Positions 22,835 through 31,279 of a stretch of DNA of 35,182 bases are shown here, one piece after another (the stretch's first letter is position 1; every line of letters starts with the position of its first letter). The notes beneath the pieces are model-generated. The model saw only the letters and a list, made by a program, of their open reading frames with translations, searched no databases and was not told the origin of the DNA. The translations under genes and the position numbers were made by a program. Origin of the DNA: Hadesarchaea archaeon (lineage in GTDB: Archaea > Hadarchaeota > Hadarchaeia > Hadarchaeales > JAGGTB01); contig JAGGTB010000012.1 of the NCBI GenBank assembly GCA_021163965.1, forward strand, positions 1-35,182, given 5' to 3'.

Positions 22835-23572
22835 ATGGTCTCGGCACTGGTGGAAATGAAAAACATCCACAAGTGGTTTGGGAGCGTTCATGCGTTGAAA
22901 GGCGTTGATTTTTACGTGAACCCCTCCGAAATTGTGGGGCTGGTGGGAGATAACGGCGCTGGAAAAAGTACACTGATTAAAATCTTGACGGGGGTTATTC
23001 CGGCGGATAAAGGAGAAATATACTTTAATGGAAAAAAAATCAGCTTCTCCTCGCCAAGGGAGGCCAGAGATAATGGGATTGAAACGATATATCAGGAGCA
23101 AGCACTGGCAGATGACCTGAGCGTAACGAGAAACATGTTTTTGGGGAAAGAGATTCAAAAATCCATAGGCCCCATAAAACTTCTCGATCATAAAAAAATG
23201 AAAAAAGAAAGCGAGAGGATATTGAGCGAGCTCGGGTTGAAGATACCATCCATGGACCAGGAAGTTAGGTTTTGCTCCGGGGGTGAAAGAGAAGGAATAG
23301 CGATAGCAAGAGCGATGTATTTCAAGGCCAAGCTCGTCATACTGGATGAGCCGACGAGGGCCTTGGGAGTCGCTGCAGTTCGGCGGGTATTGAGTCTCGT
23401 GAAGGAACTGAAAAGCAGGGGGATTGCAAGTGTTTTTATAAGCCACAATCTTCACCATGTGTACTCCATTGCAGACAGGATTGTAGTTCTTGTCCGAGGA
23501 GAGAAAGTAGAGGATATACCGAAAAAAGAAACTTCAATAAGAGAACTCACCAAGCTCATTATTAGAAGATAA
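22835..23572 (+). CDS. CUT2-type sugar ABC transporter ATPase, single-domain (FrcA-like)
   Basis: A 245-residue ATPase of the carbohydrate CUT2 class. Most members (RbsA) have two fused ATPase domains of about 500 residues; this is the single-domain FrcA form. Walker A is GDNGAGKST, the Q-loop is TIYQEQALADDLS, Walker B is LVILDEPT and the switch is VFISHNLHHVYSIADRI. The signature is FCSGGEREG rather than LSGGQRQ. ATG 22835 is chosen with GGGAG upstream. The partner permease is encoded about 2.5 kb downstream and the binding protein about 7.7 kb downstream, with metabolic genes between them. The substrate is a monosaccharide or nucleoside, not identifiable from sequence. Confidence 0.9.
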   Translation: MVSALVEMKNIHKWFGSVHALKGVDFYVNPSEIVGLVGDNGAGKSTLIKILTGVIPADKGEIYFNGKKISFSSPREARDNGIETIYQEQALADDLSVTRNMFLGKEIQKSIGPIKLLDHKKMKKESERILSELGLKIPSMDQEVRFCSGGEREGIAIARAMYFKAKLVILDEPTRALGVAAVRRVLSLVKELKSRGIASVFISHNLHHVYSIADRIVVLVRGEKVEDIPKKETSIRELTKLIIRR

Positions 23573-23676
23573 CTAGCAGTTCTTTGCCCAGCTAATTTTA
23601 AACCATCAATTTTTTCACTTCGCTTTCGATCGCTCCGCAAAAGTTAAAAGAGTAGCTCGCCCATAAAGGAGACGCT

Positions 23677-24882
23677 ATGTTGAGAGGTAATTTGGTAGTA
23701 GGCCAGTCGGGCGGCCCGACTAGCGTAATCAACAATAGTTTATGCGGTATTATTCGGGAGGCAAAAAAACATAGAGAAATAAAGGAAATATATGGGATGC
23801 GTTTCGGCATCGAGGGGTTTATGAGTGAAAATATTATCGACCTCCGACGTGAGGAAGAAGGAACCATTGAGGGGCTACGGGATACTCCTTCCTCCGCTTT
23901 GGGGTCATCCCGTCACAAACTTAGGGACGATGATCTCCCCAGAATTTTGGAAGTACTCAAAAAATTTGATATTAGATATTTTTTAATGATTGGCGGCAAC
24001 GACACGATGAATACGCTTCACAGAGTTGAAAAATATTGCGCTAAAGAGGGATACGATATCGTTTGTGTCGGCATACCCAAAACCGTGGATAACGACCTTT
24101 TCGGTACAGATCACACCCCCGGCTTCCCAACGGCGGCAAGATTTGTAGCTCTTTCGGTCAAACAGGGGGGGATTTTGGCTAGAGACATGCAAAAGGTGGA
24201 TCAGTTTGTCATTTATCAATCGATCGGCAGAGATGCTGGTTGGCTCGCTGCCTCGGCGGCCGTTGCTAAAGAAAAAGAATCGGATGCCCCTCACCTCATT
24301 CTCCTTCCTGAAAGACCGCTGAATAAAGGGAGATTTCTAGAAGAAGTTGAAAAGTGTTACAATAAATACGGTTATGTATCCATAGTATGCGGCGAAGGAA
24401 TCACTTGGGAGGACGGATCCCCCGTTTCGGGCTCTGTAATCAGGGATAAATTCGGCAACATCGAGTTTGGGGCGATGGGTGGAACCTCTGCAGCTATGGT
24501 CTTACACAGGATAATCAGCTCTGAATTCGGCTGGCGCGGGGAATTTCAGATCCCGGAGTCCCTGCCTATGTGCTGCGCGGATAGAATGGTGGGGATAGAT
24601 CGGGACGAAGCTTATCTGGTCGGTGCGCAAGGGGTGAAATTGGCTGTCGAAGGAGAATCGGGCGTAATGGTCACCCTGGAAAGGAAGAGCAATCGTCCTT
24701 ACCTATGCGAAACGGGAACAATTGGTGTGGAAGAAGTAGCAGAGAAAAGCAAACCGATGCCGGACGATTACATTTCCGATGATGGATTTTTCGTGACGAG
24801 CGAATTTATGGAATATATAAGGCCTTTGGTCGGGGAAATGCCTCGCTATGCTGAGCTGAAGGCCGAAGCAGTAATAAAGTGA
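23677..24882 (+). CDS. 6-phosphofructokinase of the PfkA family, PPi-dependent type
   Basis: A 401-residue phosphofructokinase that would phosphorylate fructose-6-phosphate using pyrophosphate, reversibly. The N-terminal GQSGGPTSVINNS is the phosphate-donor loop. IGGNDTMNT (residues 105-113) has Asp where ATP enzymes have Gly, and GIPKTVDND (132-140) has the Lys diagnostic of the PPi-dependent group, with catalytic D138. TPGFPTAARF and the later GEGITWEDG region fit the long PFP clade. ATG 23677 has GGAG upstream. It follows the ABC ATPase by about 100 bp and precedes the mutarotase-like gene by 16. Most archaea use ADP-dependent PFK, so this is probably an acquired gene; the fructose-6-phosphate from NagB could be its substrate. 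Confidence 0.92.
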   Translation: MLRGNLVVGQSGGPTSVINNSLCGIIREAKKHREIKEIYGMRFGIEGFMSENIIDLRREEEGTIEGLRDTPSSALGSSRHKLRDDDLPRILEVLKKFDIRYFLMIGGNDTMNTLHRVEKYCAKEGYDIVCVGIPKTVDNDLFGTDHTPGFPTAARFVALSVKQGGILARDMQKVDQFVIYQSIGRDAGWLAASAAVAKEKESDAPHLILLPERPLNKGRFLEEVEKCYNKYGYVSIVCGEGITWEDGSPVSGSVIRDKFGNIEFGAMGGTSAAMVLHRIISSEFGWRGEFQIPESLPMCCADRMVGIDRDEAYLVGAQGVKLAVEGESGVMVTLERKSNRPYLCETGTIGVEEVAEKSKPMPDDYISDDGFFVTSEFMEYIRPLVGEMPRYAELKAEAVIK

Positions 24883-24898
24883 ATAGAAGAAAGAATGC

Positions 24899-25852
24899 AT
24901 GATGTCAGACTATCTCGTTGAAATAGGAGACACGTTAGACAAACTGATAAACAAAAGAGAAAATTGCCGAGTGGTCATCAAAAGATTGGGGGCCGAGGTA
25001 ATCAGTTACAGAGTGCGGGATGGTCAAAGAACGCTTCCCTTGCTGTGGAACGATGGCAACGATTTTCCTCCCCCGAGAGGGGGATGGAAAAGTCACGCTA
25101 CGGTCATCTTTCCCCACGTCGGGGGGCTCAAAAACAACGAAAGTTGGCTCGGCGATATAAAAATTACCAGCCCGGGCAACCATGGTTTTGCCCGCCACTC
25201 GACCTTCCAGGTAGTCGACCACGGCAGTGACAATGGTGCATACATCCGATATCGCCTCGAGGCAAACGACAAGACGAGGAGATACTATCCTTTCAATTTC
25301 AGGCTGGATGTTGTTTATGCCCTAAAGGGAAAGGAACTTTCCGCCGAGTTTGAGGTCACCAATCTAGAGGAAGAGAAAGACATATTTTTCTCTCTGGGCT
25401 GGCACCCCGGATTCAGCACGTCCTTCCCAGACTGCGGAGGTAAAAAGGAGGACTGGCGGATAATTTTCCAGAAGGGGAGATATCGGCGCTATTTCAACAA
25501 CGAGGAATGTAGGTTAACTGGCGAAACCAAAGATTTGGATATCGATGGTCCTCTCGGATGGACCGAAGAAGAACTCGAAGGTACGATTATGTTGGAGATA
25601 GAAAAAAGGGAACTTCGCACTTGTAAATTTTACAATCCTAAAATTAAAAGGGGAGTGGAAATTGATTTCGAAGATTTCCCCTTCCTTGCAATTTGGTCGG
25701 AAGTTGGCCGCGAGTTCATTTGTCTGGAACCTTGCCAAGGACTCGACGATCACGAAATACAGGAAAGTTTTGATCAAAAGGTGGGCATCGTGAACCTCGG
25801 CGCTTCGATGAGTAAAAAATGGCAGGCTACCGTTAGGCCTATACTTTCTTGA
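24899..25852 (+). CDS. Aldose 1-epimerase (galactose mutarotase)-like protein
   Basis: A 317-residue protein of the galactose mutarotase superfamily, close to the LacX/YeaD-like branch that equilibrates sugar or sugar-phosphate anomers. The pattern is clear: SPGNHGFARHSTF with H95, GWHPGFS with H169, and the catalytic-base region ICLEPCQG with E277. Residue 1-50 strands and the RGGW loop are regular. The start at ATG 24899 is followed immediately by a second ATG. The PFK stop is 16 bp upstream, so the two are almost certainly cotranscribed, together with the upstream ATPase or from its own promoter. Its likely role is anomer conversion for the sugar imported by the neighbouring CUT2 system. 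Confidence 0.85.
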   Translation: MMSDYLVEIGDTLDKLINKRENCRVVIKRLGAEVISYRVRDGQRTLPLLWNDGNDFPPPRGGWKSHATVIFPHVGGLKNNESWLGDIKITSPGNHGFARHSTFQVVDHGSDNGAYIRYRLEANDKTRRYYPFNFRLDVVYALKGKELSAEFEVTNLEEEKDIFFSLGWHPGFSTSFPDCGGKKEDWRIIFQKGRYRRYFNNEECRLTGETKDLDIDGPLGWTEEELEGTIMLEIEKRELRTCKFYNPKIKRGVEIDFEDFPFLAIWSEVGREFICLEPCQGLDDHEIQESFDQKVGIVNLGASMSKKWQATVRPILS

Positions 25853-25921
25853 AAACGAGGGGGTCCTCTGTAGCCCGGATCCCCATTCGTTATAGTTAAA
25901 TACTTTTCTACATACATGTCG

Positions 25922-25967
25922 AGCTGGCAAATAAACAATCATTAAAAATAATCAAGGGGTGCCAGCT
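25922..25967 (+). promoter_or_regulatory. Leader inverted repeat followed by an orphan GGAGG site
   Basis: AGCTGGCA (25922-25929) pairs perfectly with TGCCAGCT (25960-25967) around a 30-base AT-rich loop. It lies about 20 bp after a TATA-like AGTTAAATAC and about 70 bp before the permease start. AAGGAGGTG follows at once, but no ATG stands at the right distance; only a CTG codon opens a 13-codon frame. This could be a regulated leader, a decoy ribosome site or the start of a lost gene. Confidence 0.45.
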
Positions 25968-26036
25968 AAGGAGGTGTAAAACTGACAACCGTACGCTGTT
26001 GGGACAGGAACCGATCTCAATAGTGGAGGGATTTAC

Positions 26037-27038
26037 GTGATTATTCCGGCCCGAATTAAGCGTATCCCCAGCAAAATTTTGAGTTACCGATCATTTAGCG
26101 TATCTGTAATTCTGGTCGGGATGATCATAGGATTTTGGGCAATCACGCCCGAGCATAAGTTTATTTCATCTCCCGTTATTGACATTTTTCTGACAGTATC
26201 GCCCATGATAACCATAGTTACAATAGCTATGGCGTTGCTCTTAATTTCCGGTGAATTTGACCTTTCGGTGGGTTCGATTTATGCGCTTGCCAGCGCGATC
26301 GTGGCCATCTTGTACACAAATCATGGTGTAAATCCGGTCATAGCGGTAATCATCGCTTTAACTCTCGCTGGTGTTTTGGGTGGTTTTATAAATGGAATAG
26401 TTGTGACCAAACTGAGAATATCCTCACTTATAGCAACATTGGCCACGATGTGGATATATCGAGGAGCAACACTTCTTATTACCGAGGAAGGGCGTGAAAT
26501 ACCCTATTACCCTGGAAAGATGTTCCCAACTTTCGAAAAATTTTTCTGCGGCAAAATTTTGGGAGGACTCCCCGTCCAATTTCTGTGGCTAATAGTAATT
26601 GCTATACTTCTATGGATATTGCTCGAGCATACTAAGTTCGGCAATTGGATATTTGCTACCGGAAGCAACAAGGAGTCAGCGCGGATGATGGGGATAAACA
26701 CGGACAGGGTAAAGATAATTTGTTTTATACTAGTAGGATTTTTGGCAGCATTTGCAGGGATCATACAAACAACCCGAATTCACATAGCGGCTCCTTGGAC
26801 AGCACAAACGATGAACCTTGAGGCGATCGCCGGAGCTGTTGTGGGAGGAACCTTGCTCACCGGAGGCGTCGGATCTATTCTAGGTGCAGTACTTGGAGCG
26901 TTTAGTCTCCGGGTTCTGAGTCTAGGCCTCGTTATGATGGGCCTCTCTCCATACGTCTACATGGTAGCCACCGGCGTACTGCTAATTTTGGCCGTGGCTT
27001 TCAACGAGTTGGTGAGACGGTGGATGTCACACAGATAG
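26037..27038 (+). CDS. CUT2-type sugar ABC transporter permease (RbsC-like)
   Basis: A 333-residue permease of the ribose/xylose/galactoside type with about nine to ten hydrophobic segments. Family marks are MALLLISGEFDLSVGSIYALAS, the loop NGIVVTKLRISSLIATLATM, and TGSNKESARMMGINTDRVKI, which corresponds to the ATPase-contact loop of RbsC. The C-terminal part IAGAVVGGTLLTGGVGSILG is standard. The start is GTG 26037, preceded by GGAGGG. It lies 184 bp after the mutarotase-like gene and is followed by a terminator-like hairpin. Together with the FrcA-like ATPase and the coiled-coil binding protein it would form one importer. Confidence 0.92.
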   Translation: MIIPARIKRIPSKILSYRSFSVSVILVGMIIGFWAITPEHKFISSPVIDIFLTVSPMITIVTIAMALLLISGEFDLSVGSIYALASAIVAILYTNHGVNPVIAVIIALTLAGVLGGFINGIVVTKLRISSLIATLATMWIYRGATLLITEEGREIPYYPGKMFPTFEKFFCGKILGGLPVQFLWLIVIAILLWILLEHTKFGNWIFATGSNKESARMMGINTDRVKIICFILVGFLAAFAGIIQTTRIHIAAPWTAQTMNLEAIAGAVVGGTLLTGGVGSILGAVLGAFSLRVLSLGLVMMGLSPYVYMVATGVLLILAVAFNELVRRWMSHR

Positions 27039-27091
27039 CTAAAAAATTTTGAAGAGCACTACTTACAGCCAATTCTAAGCACACATTTCAT

Positions 27092-27118
27092 CCCATCTTA
27101 GAGGTGATGGGCTCTTTT
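27092..27118 (+). terminator. Terminator-like hairpin after the sugar permease
   Basis: CCCATC (27092-27097) pairs with GATGGG (27106-27111) around an eight-base loop, followed by CTCTTTT. It stands about 55 bp after the permease stop, between convergent genes. The stem is short, so strength is uncertain. Confidence 0.5.
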
Positions 27119-27190
27119 AAACGCGTAGTTTTTGACATTTGGAGGCAAGCATCCTTGGCCAGACTCACCTAATTTCTGTTAACCTCGCCT

Positions 27191-28102
27191 TCACTCCCGT
27201 AGCTCCACCTCGATTTCCATCAAATCGTGGGCGAGAATCAAATTTGGAAAAATCTTCTTGGCTCGCTCTAAAAATTTCGACGTGTCCAGATATCGGGGGC
27301 TCACGTGGAAAAGTATCAACTTGCGAACTCCTGCTTCTCTCGCGATCTCGGCGGCAAGCCTCGGAGTTGAGTGACCGCTCTCGAGGGCGCGATCCTCGAG
27401 GTCGTCGCCAAGCGTTGCCTCGTGAATCAAAATGTCTGCCCCTCGAGCCAGCTCGACTACTTTTTTCGACGGTCTCGTGTCGCTTACGTACACCACCTTG
27501 CGCCCAGGCCTGGGTGGCCCCATTACTTGCTCAGGTCTCACCGTCCTACCATCCTGCAATCTGACCTCTTTGCCCGCCTGTAGCCTCGAGAAATCCGGGC
27601 CCAGTTTGACTCCCAGCTTCTCGGCCCTTTCGGGGTAAAATCTGCCCGGGCGTTCCTTCTCGATCAAAGCGTACCCGATTACCGGGACATCGTGATCCAG
27701 CTCGCACGTACCGATCCAGTATCCATCCCGGCTGAGTTTTTGGCCAGGTTCTAGCTCGTGGAGTTCGATTTCAAAAGTTTGCGTGTACAGAGGGATTCGA
27801 AGAAGGGATCCAATCTTTTCTTTAGTGCCGGGGGGTCCGTAGATCTGCAACTTTCTCTCTCTGCGCATAAGCGACATAGTTTGTACCAGTCCTGGAAGGC
27901 CGAGAAAGTGATCGCCGTGGAAGTGCGTGATGAAAACGGCATCGAGTTTCAACGGACTCAGACCGGCACGGACCATTTGGCGTTGGGTTCCCTCGCCACA
28001 ATCGAAAAGTAAGGTCTCGCCACCCCTCCTGATCGCCACGGCTGGCAGACCCCTCTCAGCTGTCGGCATGCTTCCACCGGTTCCGAGGAAGATTATCCTC
28101 AT
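27191..28102 (-). CDS. rnz: Ribonuclease Z (tRNA 3'-processing endonuclease)
   Basis: A 303-residue short-form RNase Z, which cuts precursor tRNA after the discriminator base. The N terminus MRIIFLGTGGSMPTAERGL and the zinc motif FITHFHGDHFLGLPGL (H60, H62, D64, H65) are diagnostic. PPG in YGPPGTKEK, the later VYVSDTRPS (bridging Asp) and LILFHVSPRY complete the metal site. The flexible-arm region between them is of normal length. It is the third gene of a tight minus-strand operon, nine bases after trmG10, which itself lies eight bases after prs. Function is firm. Confidence 0.96.
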   Translation of the reverse strand: MRIIFLGTGGSMPTAERGLPAVAIRRGGETLLFDCGEGTQRQMVRAGLSPLKLDAVFITHFHGDHFLGLPGLVQTMSLMRRERKLQIYGPPGTKEKIGSLLRIPLYTQTFEIELHELEPGQKLSRDGYWIGTCELDHDVPVIGYALIEKERPGRFYPERAEKLGVKLGPDFSRLQAGKEVRLQDGRTVRPEQVMGPPRPGRKVVYVSDTRPSKKVVELARGADILIHEATLGDDLEDRALESGHSTPRLAAEIAREAGVRKLILFHVSPRYLDTSKFLERAKKIFPNLILAHDLMEIEVELRE

Positions 28103-28111
28103 TGACCCCCC

Positions 28112-29149
28112 TCACAGGAACCTCTTTTTCCTGAGCACATAGATGTTCCGAACCAACGACTTGTGAACGCGCTGGCTGTGTTTTTCCACCAACTTAAACC
28201 CAACGTCCTCTGCGAAATCCTCCAAGGCGATTCCGGAGGGAGAAGTAATACACATGTGGCGGCCTGGCTTCAGCGCCCGAACGAGACTTGGAAGCGCTTG
28301 CTCGTAAATTCTCGGAAGTTCCAGCCCCCTTGTGCTTACCTGCCTCCCATACGGAGGGTCCGTTGCTATCGCATCCACCTCCTCCTCGAGCTCGAGTTGT
28401 CTGGCATCGCCCAGAAGGAGCTCATAATCCTTAACCCCGAATTGTTTCAGATTCTTCTCCGCGCCCTCGAGCGATTTCGGGTCGATGTCCACGCCCACAG
28501 CTCTAGCTCCAATTAATCCGGCTTCGAGAAGAATGCCACCGACGCCGACAAACGGATCTAACACAACACCACCTCTGGGGGTTCGAGCCAAGTTCACCAT
28601 GCACCTAGCTAGCTTTGGCTTGATGGTTCCCGGGTGAAATACCGCGCGGTGCTTCGGCTCCCTCCGTCTGAACTGGCTGGTATCGATGCTTGCCTCTTTT
28701 ATTCCAACCGCGCACTTATCCCCCGTGAGCACAGCGAGCATCTCCACATCTGGCGAAGAGAGATCGACTTTGAAATCCACTTCGCTTCTTATGAGGTCAG
28801 CTATTTTTCGCGCGAGTTCTCCGACATCGATTTCTGGTGAATAGCGCTTTACGCGCTTAACCCTGACTGCAAAGCTCTTCCCGTGTGGAATAATATCCAC
28901 TAAGTCCGAACTTCCCACCGCATCCGGAACCTCGCTGACGAGAGCGGTGCAGATGTGCTCCCCTATCCACTGAGTCATCGCAAGCCTCTTGGCGAGAATC
29001 TGAGGGTCAGCCTTCGTCTCGAGGATTAGAACTTGGTCGAGCTCCTCATCCACTTTATATACTCTGTGTTCGGCTTCTATCGCTCCAAACACTTCAGCCG
29101 CGGGCAGGCTTGGGTGCTCCCCCGACAGAAGAAACATGAGCCTCCTCAT
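28112..29149 (-). CDS. trmG10: tRNA (guanine(10)-N2)-dimethyltransferase, archaeal Trm-G10
   Basis: A 345-residue methyltransferase that forms m2G/m22G at position 10 of tRNA. Residues 1-150 contain a THUMP domain (ISPEIDVGELARKIADLI-like region with KVDLSSPDVE). Residues about 170-345 are a Rossmann methylase, with the SAM motif LDPFVGVGGILLEAGLIGA, the acidic VDIDPKSLEGA, and the catalytic ATDPPYGRQVSTRG, in which DPPY is the amino-N methylase signature. This architecture is the archaeal Trm11/Trm-G10 form. It is encoded between prs and rnz with eight- and nine-base gaps, so the three are cotranscribed, joining two tRNA-maturation enzymes. Confidence 0.94.
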   Translation of the reverse strand: MRRLMFLLSGEHPSLPAAEVFGAIEAEHRVYKVDEELDQVLILETKADPQILAKRLAMTQWIGEHICTALVSEVPDAVGSSDLVDIIPHGKSFAVRVKRVKRYSPEIDVGELARKIADLIRSEVDFKVDLSSPDVEMLAVLTGDKCAVGIKEASIDTSQFRRREPKHRAVFHPGTIKPKLARCMVNLARTPRGGVVLDPFVGVGGILLEAGLIGARAVGVDIDPKSLEGAEKNLKQFGVKDYELLLGDARQLELEEEVDAIATDPPYGRQVSTRGLELPRIYEQALPSLVRALKPGRHMCITSPSGIALEDFAEDVGFKLVEKHSQRVHKSLVRNIYVLRKKRFL

Positions 29150-29157
29150 TAAAACCC

Positions 29158-30024
29158 CTAGCGAAGCGCATCCGCGATGAGTGGTGCCACGGTGATCCTG
29201 CTAATCTCTCGCTCGATAGTGTCGGTGGCAAAAACCTCCTCTGCTCCCGCTCTTCTAATTTTTTCCAAAGCATCGCCAACCAAGACAGCATGCGTACAGG
29301 CAACATAGATCTTCCCCGCCCCTTGCTTCCGCAGGATCTTGGAGGCCTCAACTATCGTGCCTCCTGTGCTTATTATGTCATCGACCAGTACTGCGTCTCT
29401 CCCCCTGACGTTGAGTCTTTTCGGCTCCATCTTCACCTTAGTTGGTGTCTCTCGATGTTTCACAAGATAATCAAAATCGGCTTGGAGTTCGCCCGCCACG
29501 CATTCAGCATGATGCAGGGCCCCTTGATCTGGGGCCAAAACGACGGGGTCTCTAAGCTCAAATCTTCTTAGGTACTTCCCCACTAGTGGCATTGCGGTGA
29601 GGTTTCTAGCTGGAATCTTGAAAGACTCCATCGCCTTATCACTGTGTACGTCGACGGTGACGAATTCATCGGCGCCAGCGCCCTCCAGTAAGACTCGGAC
29701 AGTCTGGGCGCTCACGACTTCTCCCGGCTCAAAGCGCTTGTCCTGCCTAGCGTATCCCAAGTACGGAACAACCGCTGAAACCCTCTCGGCCCCTAGGTCT
29801 TTAGCGACGTGAAGGAGGAAAAAGAGCTCCATGAAGTTGTCATTCTGCGGCTGGCAAGTAGACTGAACTACCGCCACAGCTTCTCCCTTGAGCTCTTGTG
29901 GAACCCGCACGTAGAGTTCTCCATCTGGAAAGCGCTTGAGTTCCGGTCTCACAAGCTCGCACCCAAGTTCGGCCGCAACCCGCTCGGAGAGATTTCTGGA
30001 TGCTGACCCGGCTACAACCAGCAT
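29158..30024 (-). CDS. prs: Ribose-phosphate pyrophosphokinase
   Basis: A 288-residue PRPP synthetase supplying PRPP for nucleotide and amino-acid biosynthesis. Motifs are the N-terminal RFPDGELYVRV, the flexible-loop region YLGYARQDKRFEPGE, the metal-site VDVHSDKAM, and the PRPP loop AVLVDDIISTGGTI. The length is that of the short archaeal class. I start it at ATG 30024 (MLVVAGSASRNLSERV), with CAGGTG six to ten bases upstream; the frame's earlier start at 30066 lies inside the promoter. A minus-strand TATA-like ATTAAATG near 30064-30072 fits. It is the first gene of prs-trmG10-rnz and divergent from the radical SAM gene. Confidence 0.96.
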   Translation of the reverse strand: MLVVAGSASRNLSERVAAELGCELVRPELKRFPDGELYVRVPQELKGEAVAVVQSTCQPQNDNFMELFFLLHVAKDLGAERVSAVVPYLGYARQDKRFEPGEVVSAQTVRVLLEGAGADEFVTVDVHSDKAMESFKIPARNLTAMPLVGKYLRRFELRDPVVLAPDQGALHHAECVAGELQADFDYLVKHRETPTKVKMEPKRLNVRGRDAVLVDDIISTGGTIVEASKILRKQGAGKIYVACTHAVLVGDALEKIRRAGAEEVFATDTIEREISRITVAPLIADALR

Positions 30025-30079
30025 CTGAAACACCTGAATTCCTTTAGAAGTTGACGGTAAAAACATTTAATCGAGGAAA

Positions 30080-31171
30080 ATGTGGCGAGTTCTTAGACCG
30101 GATTCCGTAGCCGTGCTGGGGGATGAACTGATCCGAAGTTCCTTGAAGAGGTACTTCGCGGTTATGGAAAATAAGCTCCCCGCGAGATTCCAAGTGGCCA
30201 AGCGTGTCCCGGTTAGAACGGATCTCGGCTCGGAGACCAAAAAACTCTGGCGCGTGCACGAACAAGCTCTTAAGAGGTTCCGAAAACTCTTGGCGGACAT
30301 CGATAGTGGGAGAACAAAAATCGAGGAACTGGAGAAGCCTGAGCTATCCCTACTGGACCTGAAAATTGAGCTGTCCAGGCGTATACTGGAGTCCTGTCAT
30401 TTTTGCGAGTGGAAATGCGGAGTCAACCGAAAAGCTGGGGAGCGGGGGGCGTGCGGCGTTGGGGAGCGATCGCGAGTCGCCTCGGAATTCATGCACTACG
30501 GGGAAGAACCAGAGCTCGTACCGAGTTATACCATCTTCTTCAGTGGGTGTACATTCAAGTGTTGCTTTTGTCAAAACTGGGACATTTCCCAGTTTCCGGA
30601 AAATGGAGTCGAGACCTCTCCAAGGACCTTGTCGAGCCTCGTCTCCGTTCACCGCCGGGAAGGAGCCAGAAACGTCAATTGGGTTGGCGGTGACCCGACG
30701 CCGAACATCCATGATATCCTAGCGGCACTTAACGTGTGCGAGGAAAACGTCCCTTCCGTCTGGAACTCAAACATGTATTTGAGCCTTGAAGGAATGAAGC
30801 TCCTCTTTGCAACACAGGACGTTTATCTCACCGATTTCAAATACGGAAACAACAGATGCGCTCTGAGATATTCTAAAGTTCCGAGGTATTGGGAGGTAGT
30901 GACACGAAATCACCGTTTGGCCTTCGCTGACGCGGAGCTCATCATCCGGCACCTAGTCCTCCCAGAGCACATCGAGTGTTGTACTAAACCTATTCTAAAG
31001 TGGATAGCCGACAATCTTGGCGCGACGGTCAGGGTCAACATCATGAACCAGTATAGACCATGCTACGAAGCTAAAAAATACGAGGAGATCAATCGGCGTA
31101 TAACTCACGAAGAGTACGAAAGCGCCTTGAGGATGGCTAAGAAGGCCGGGTTAAAGAATCTCGGAACTTAG
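30080..31171 (+). CDS. PflX-like radical SAM protein
   Basis: A 363-residue radical SAM protein of the COG1313 (PflX, pyruvate formate-lyase activase homologue) group; its substrate is unknown. The SAM-cluster motif is FSGCTFKCCFCQNWDIS, with C157, C161 and C164 (CX3CX2C). Upstream is a second cysteine set, C106, C109, C113 and C125 (CHFCEWKCGVNRKAGERGACG), typical of this group and possibly another metal site. NWVGGDPTPN is the SAM-contact strand and YLTDFKYGNN a core strand. Residues 1-100 form a helical extension of unclear role. ATG 30080 is used; ATG codon 29 is possible. It is divergent from prs across 55 bp, with overlapping promoter space. Confidence 0.88.
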   Translation: MWRVLRPDSVAVLGDELIRSSLKRYFAVMENKLPARFQVAKRVPVRTDLGSETKKLWRVHEQALKRFRKLLADIDSGRTKIEELEKPELSLLDLKIELSRRILESCHFCEWKCGVNRKAGERGACGVGERSRVASEFMHYGEEPELVPSYTIFFSGCTFKCCFCQNWDISQFPENGVETSPRTLSSLVSVHRREGARNVNWVGGDPTPNIHDILAALNVCEENVPSVWNSNMYLSLEGMKLLFATQDVYLTDFKYGNNRCALRYSKVPRYWEVVTRNHRLAFADAELIIRHLVLPEHIECCTKPILKWIADNLGATVRVNIMNQYRPCYEAKKYEEINRRITHEEYESALRMAKKAGLKNLGT

Positions 31172-31221
31172 AACCCCGCCGCGATGGAAATTGATAAGGA
31201 AAAGCATGATGAGCTCGCAAT

Positions 31222-31275
31222 CTTTAAATAGCGTGGAGAAAAAGATAATTCGTAAAAAATACCGAAAAGGAGGAG
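31222..31275 (+). promoter_or_regulatory. Promoter and ribosome site of the type-1 sugar-binding protein
   Basis: CTTTAAATAG (31223-31232) is a good archaeal TATA-like box about 50 bp before the ATG. AAGGAGGAG follows just before the start codon at 31280. The pair suggests an abundant transcript with a short leader, as expected for a binding protein. Confidence 0.65.
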
Positions 31276-31279
31276 AAAT

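Noticed and set aside
22754-23458. Minus-strand frame of 234 codons opposite the FrcA-like ATPase
   Set aside because: The ATPase motifs on the plus strand are complete; the antisense product has no recognisable pattern.
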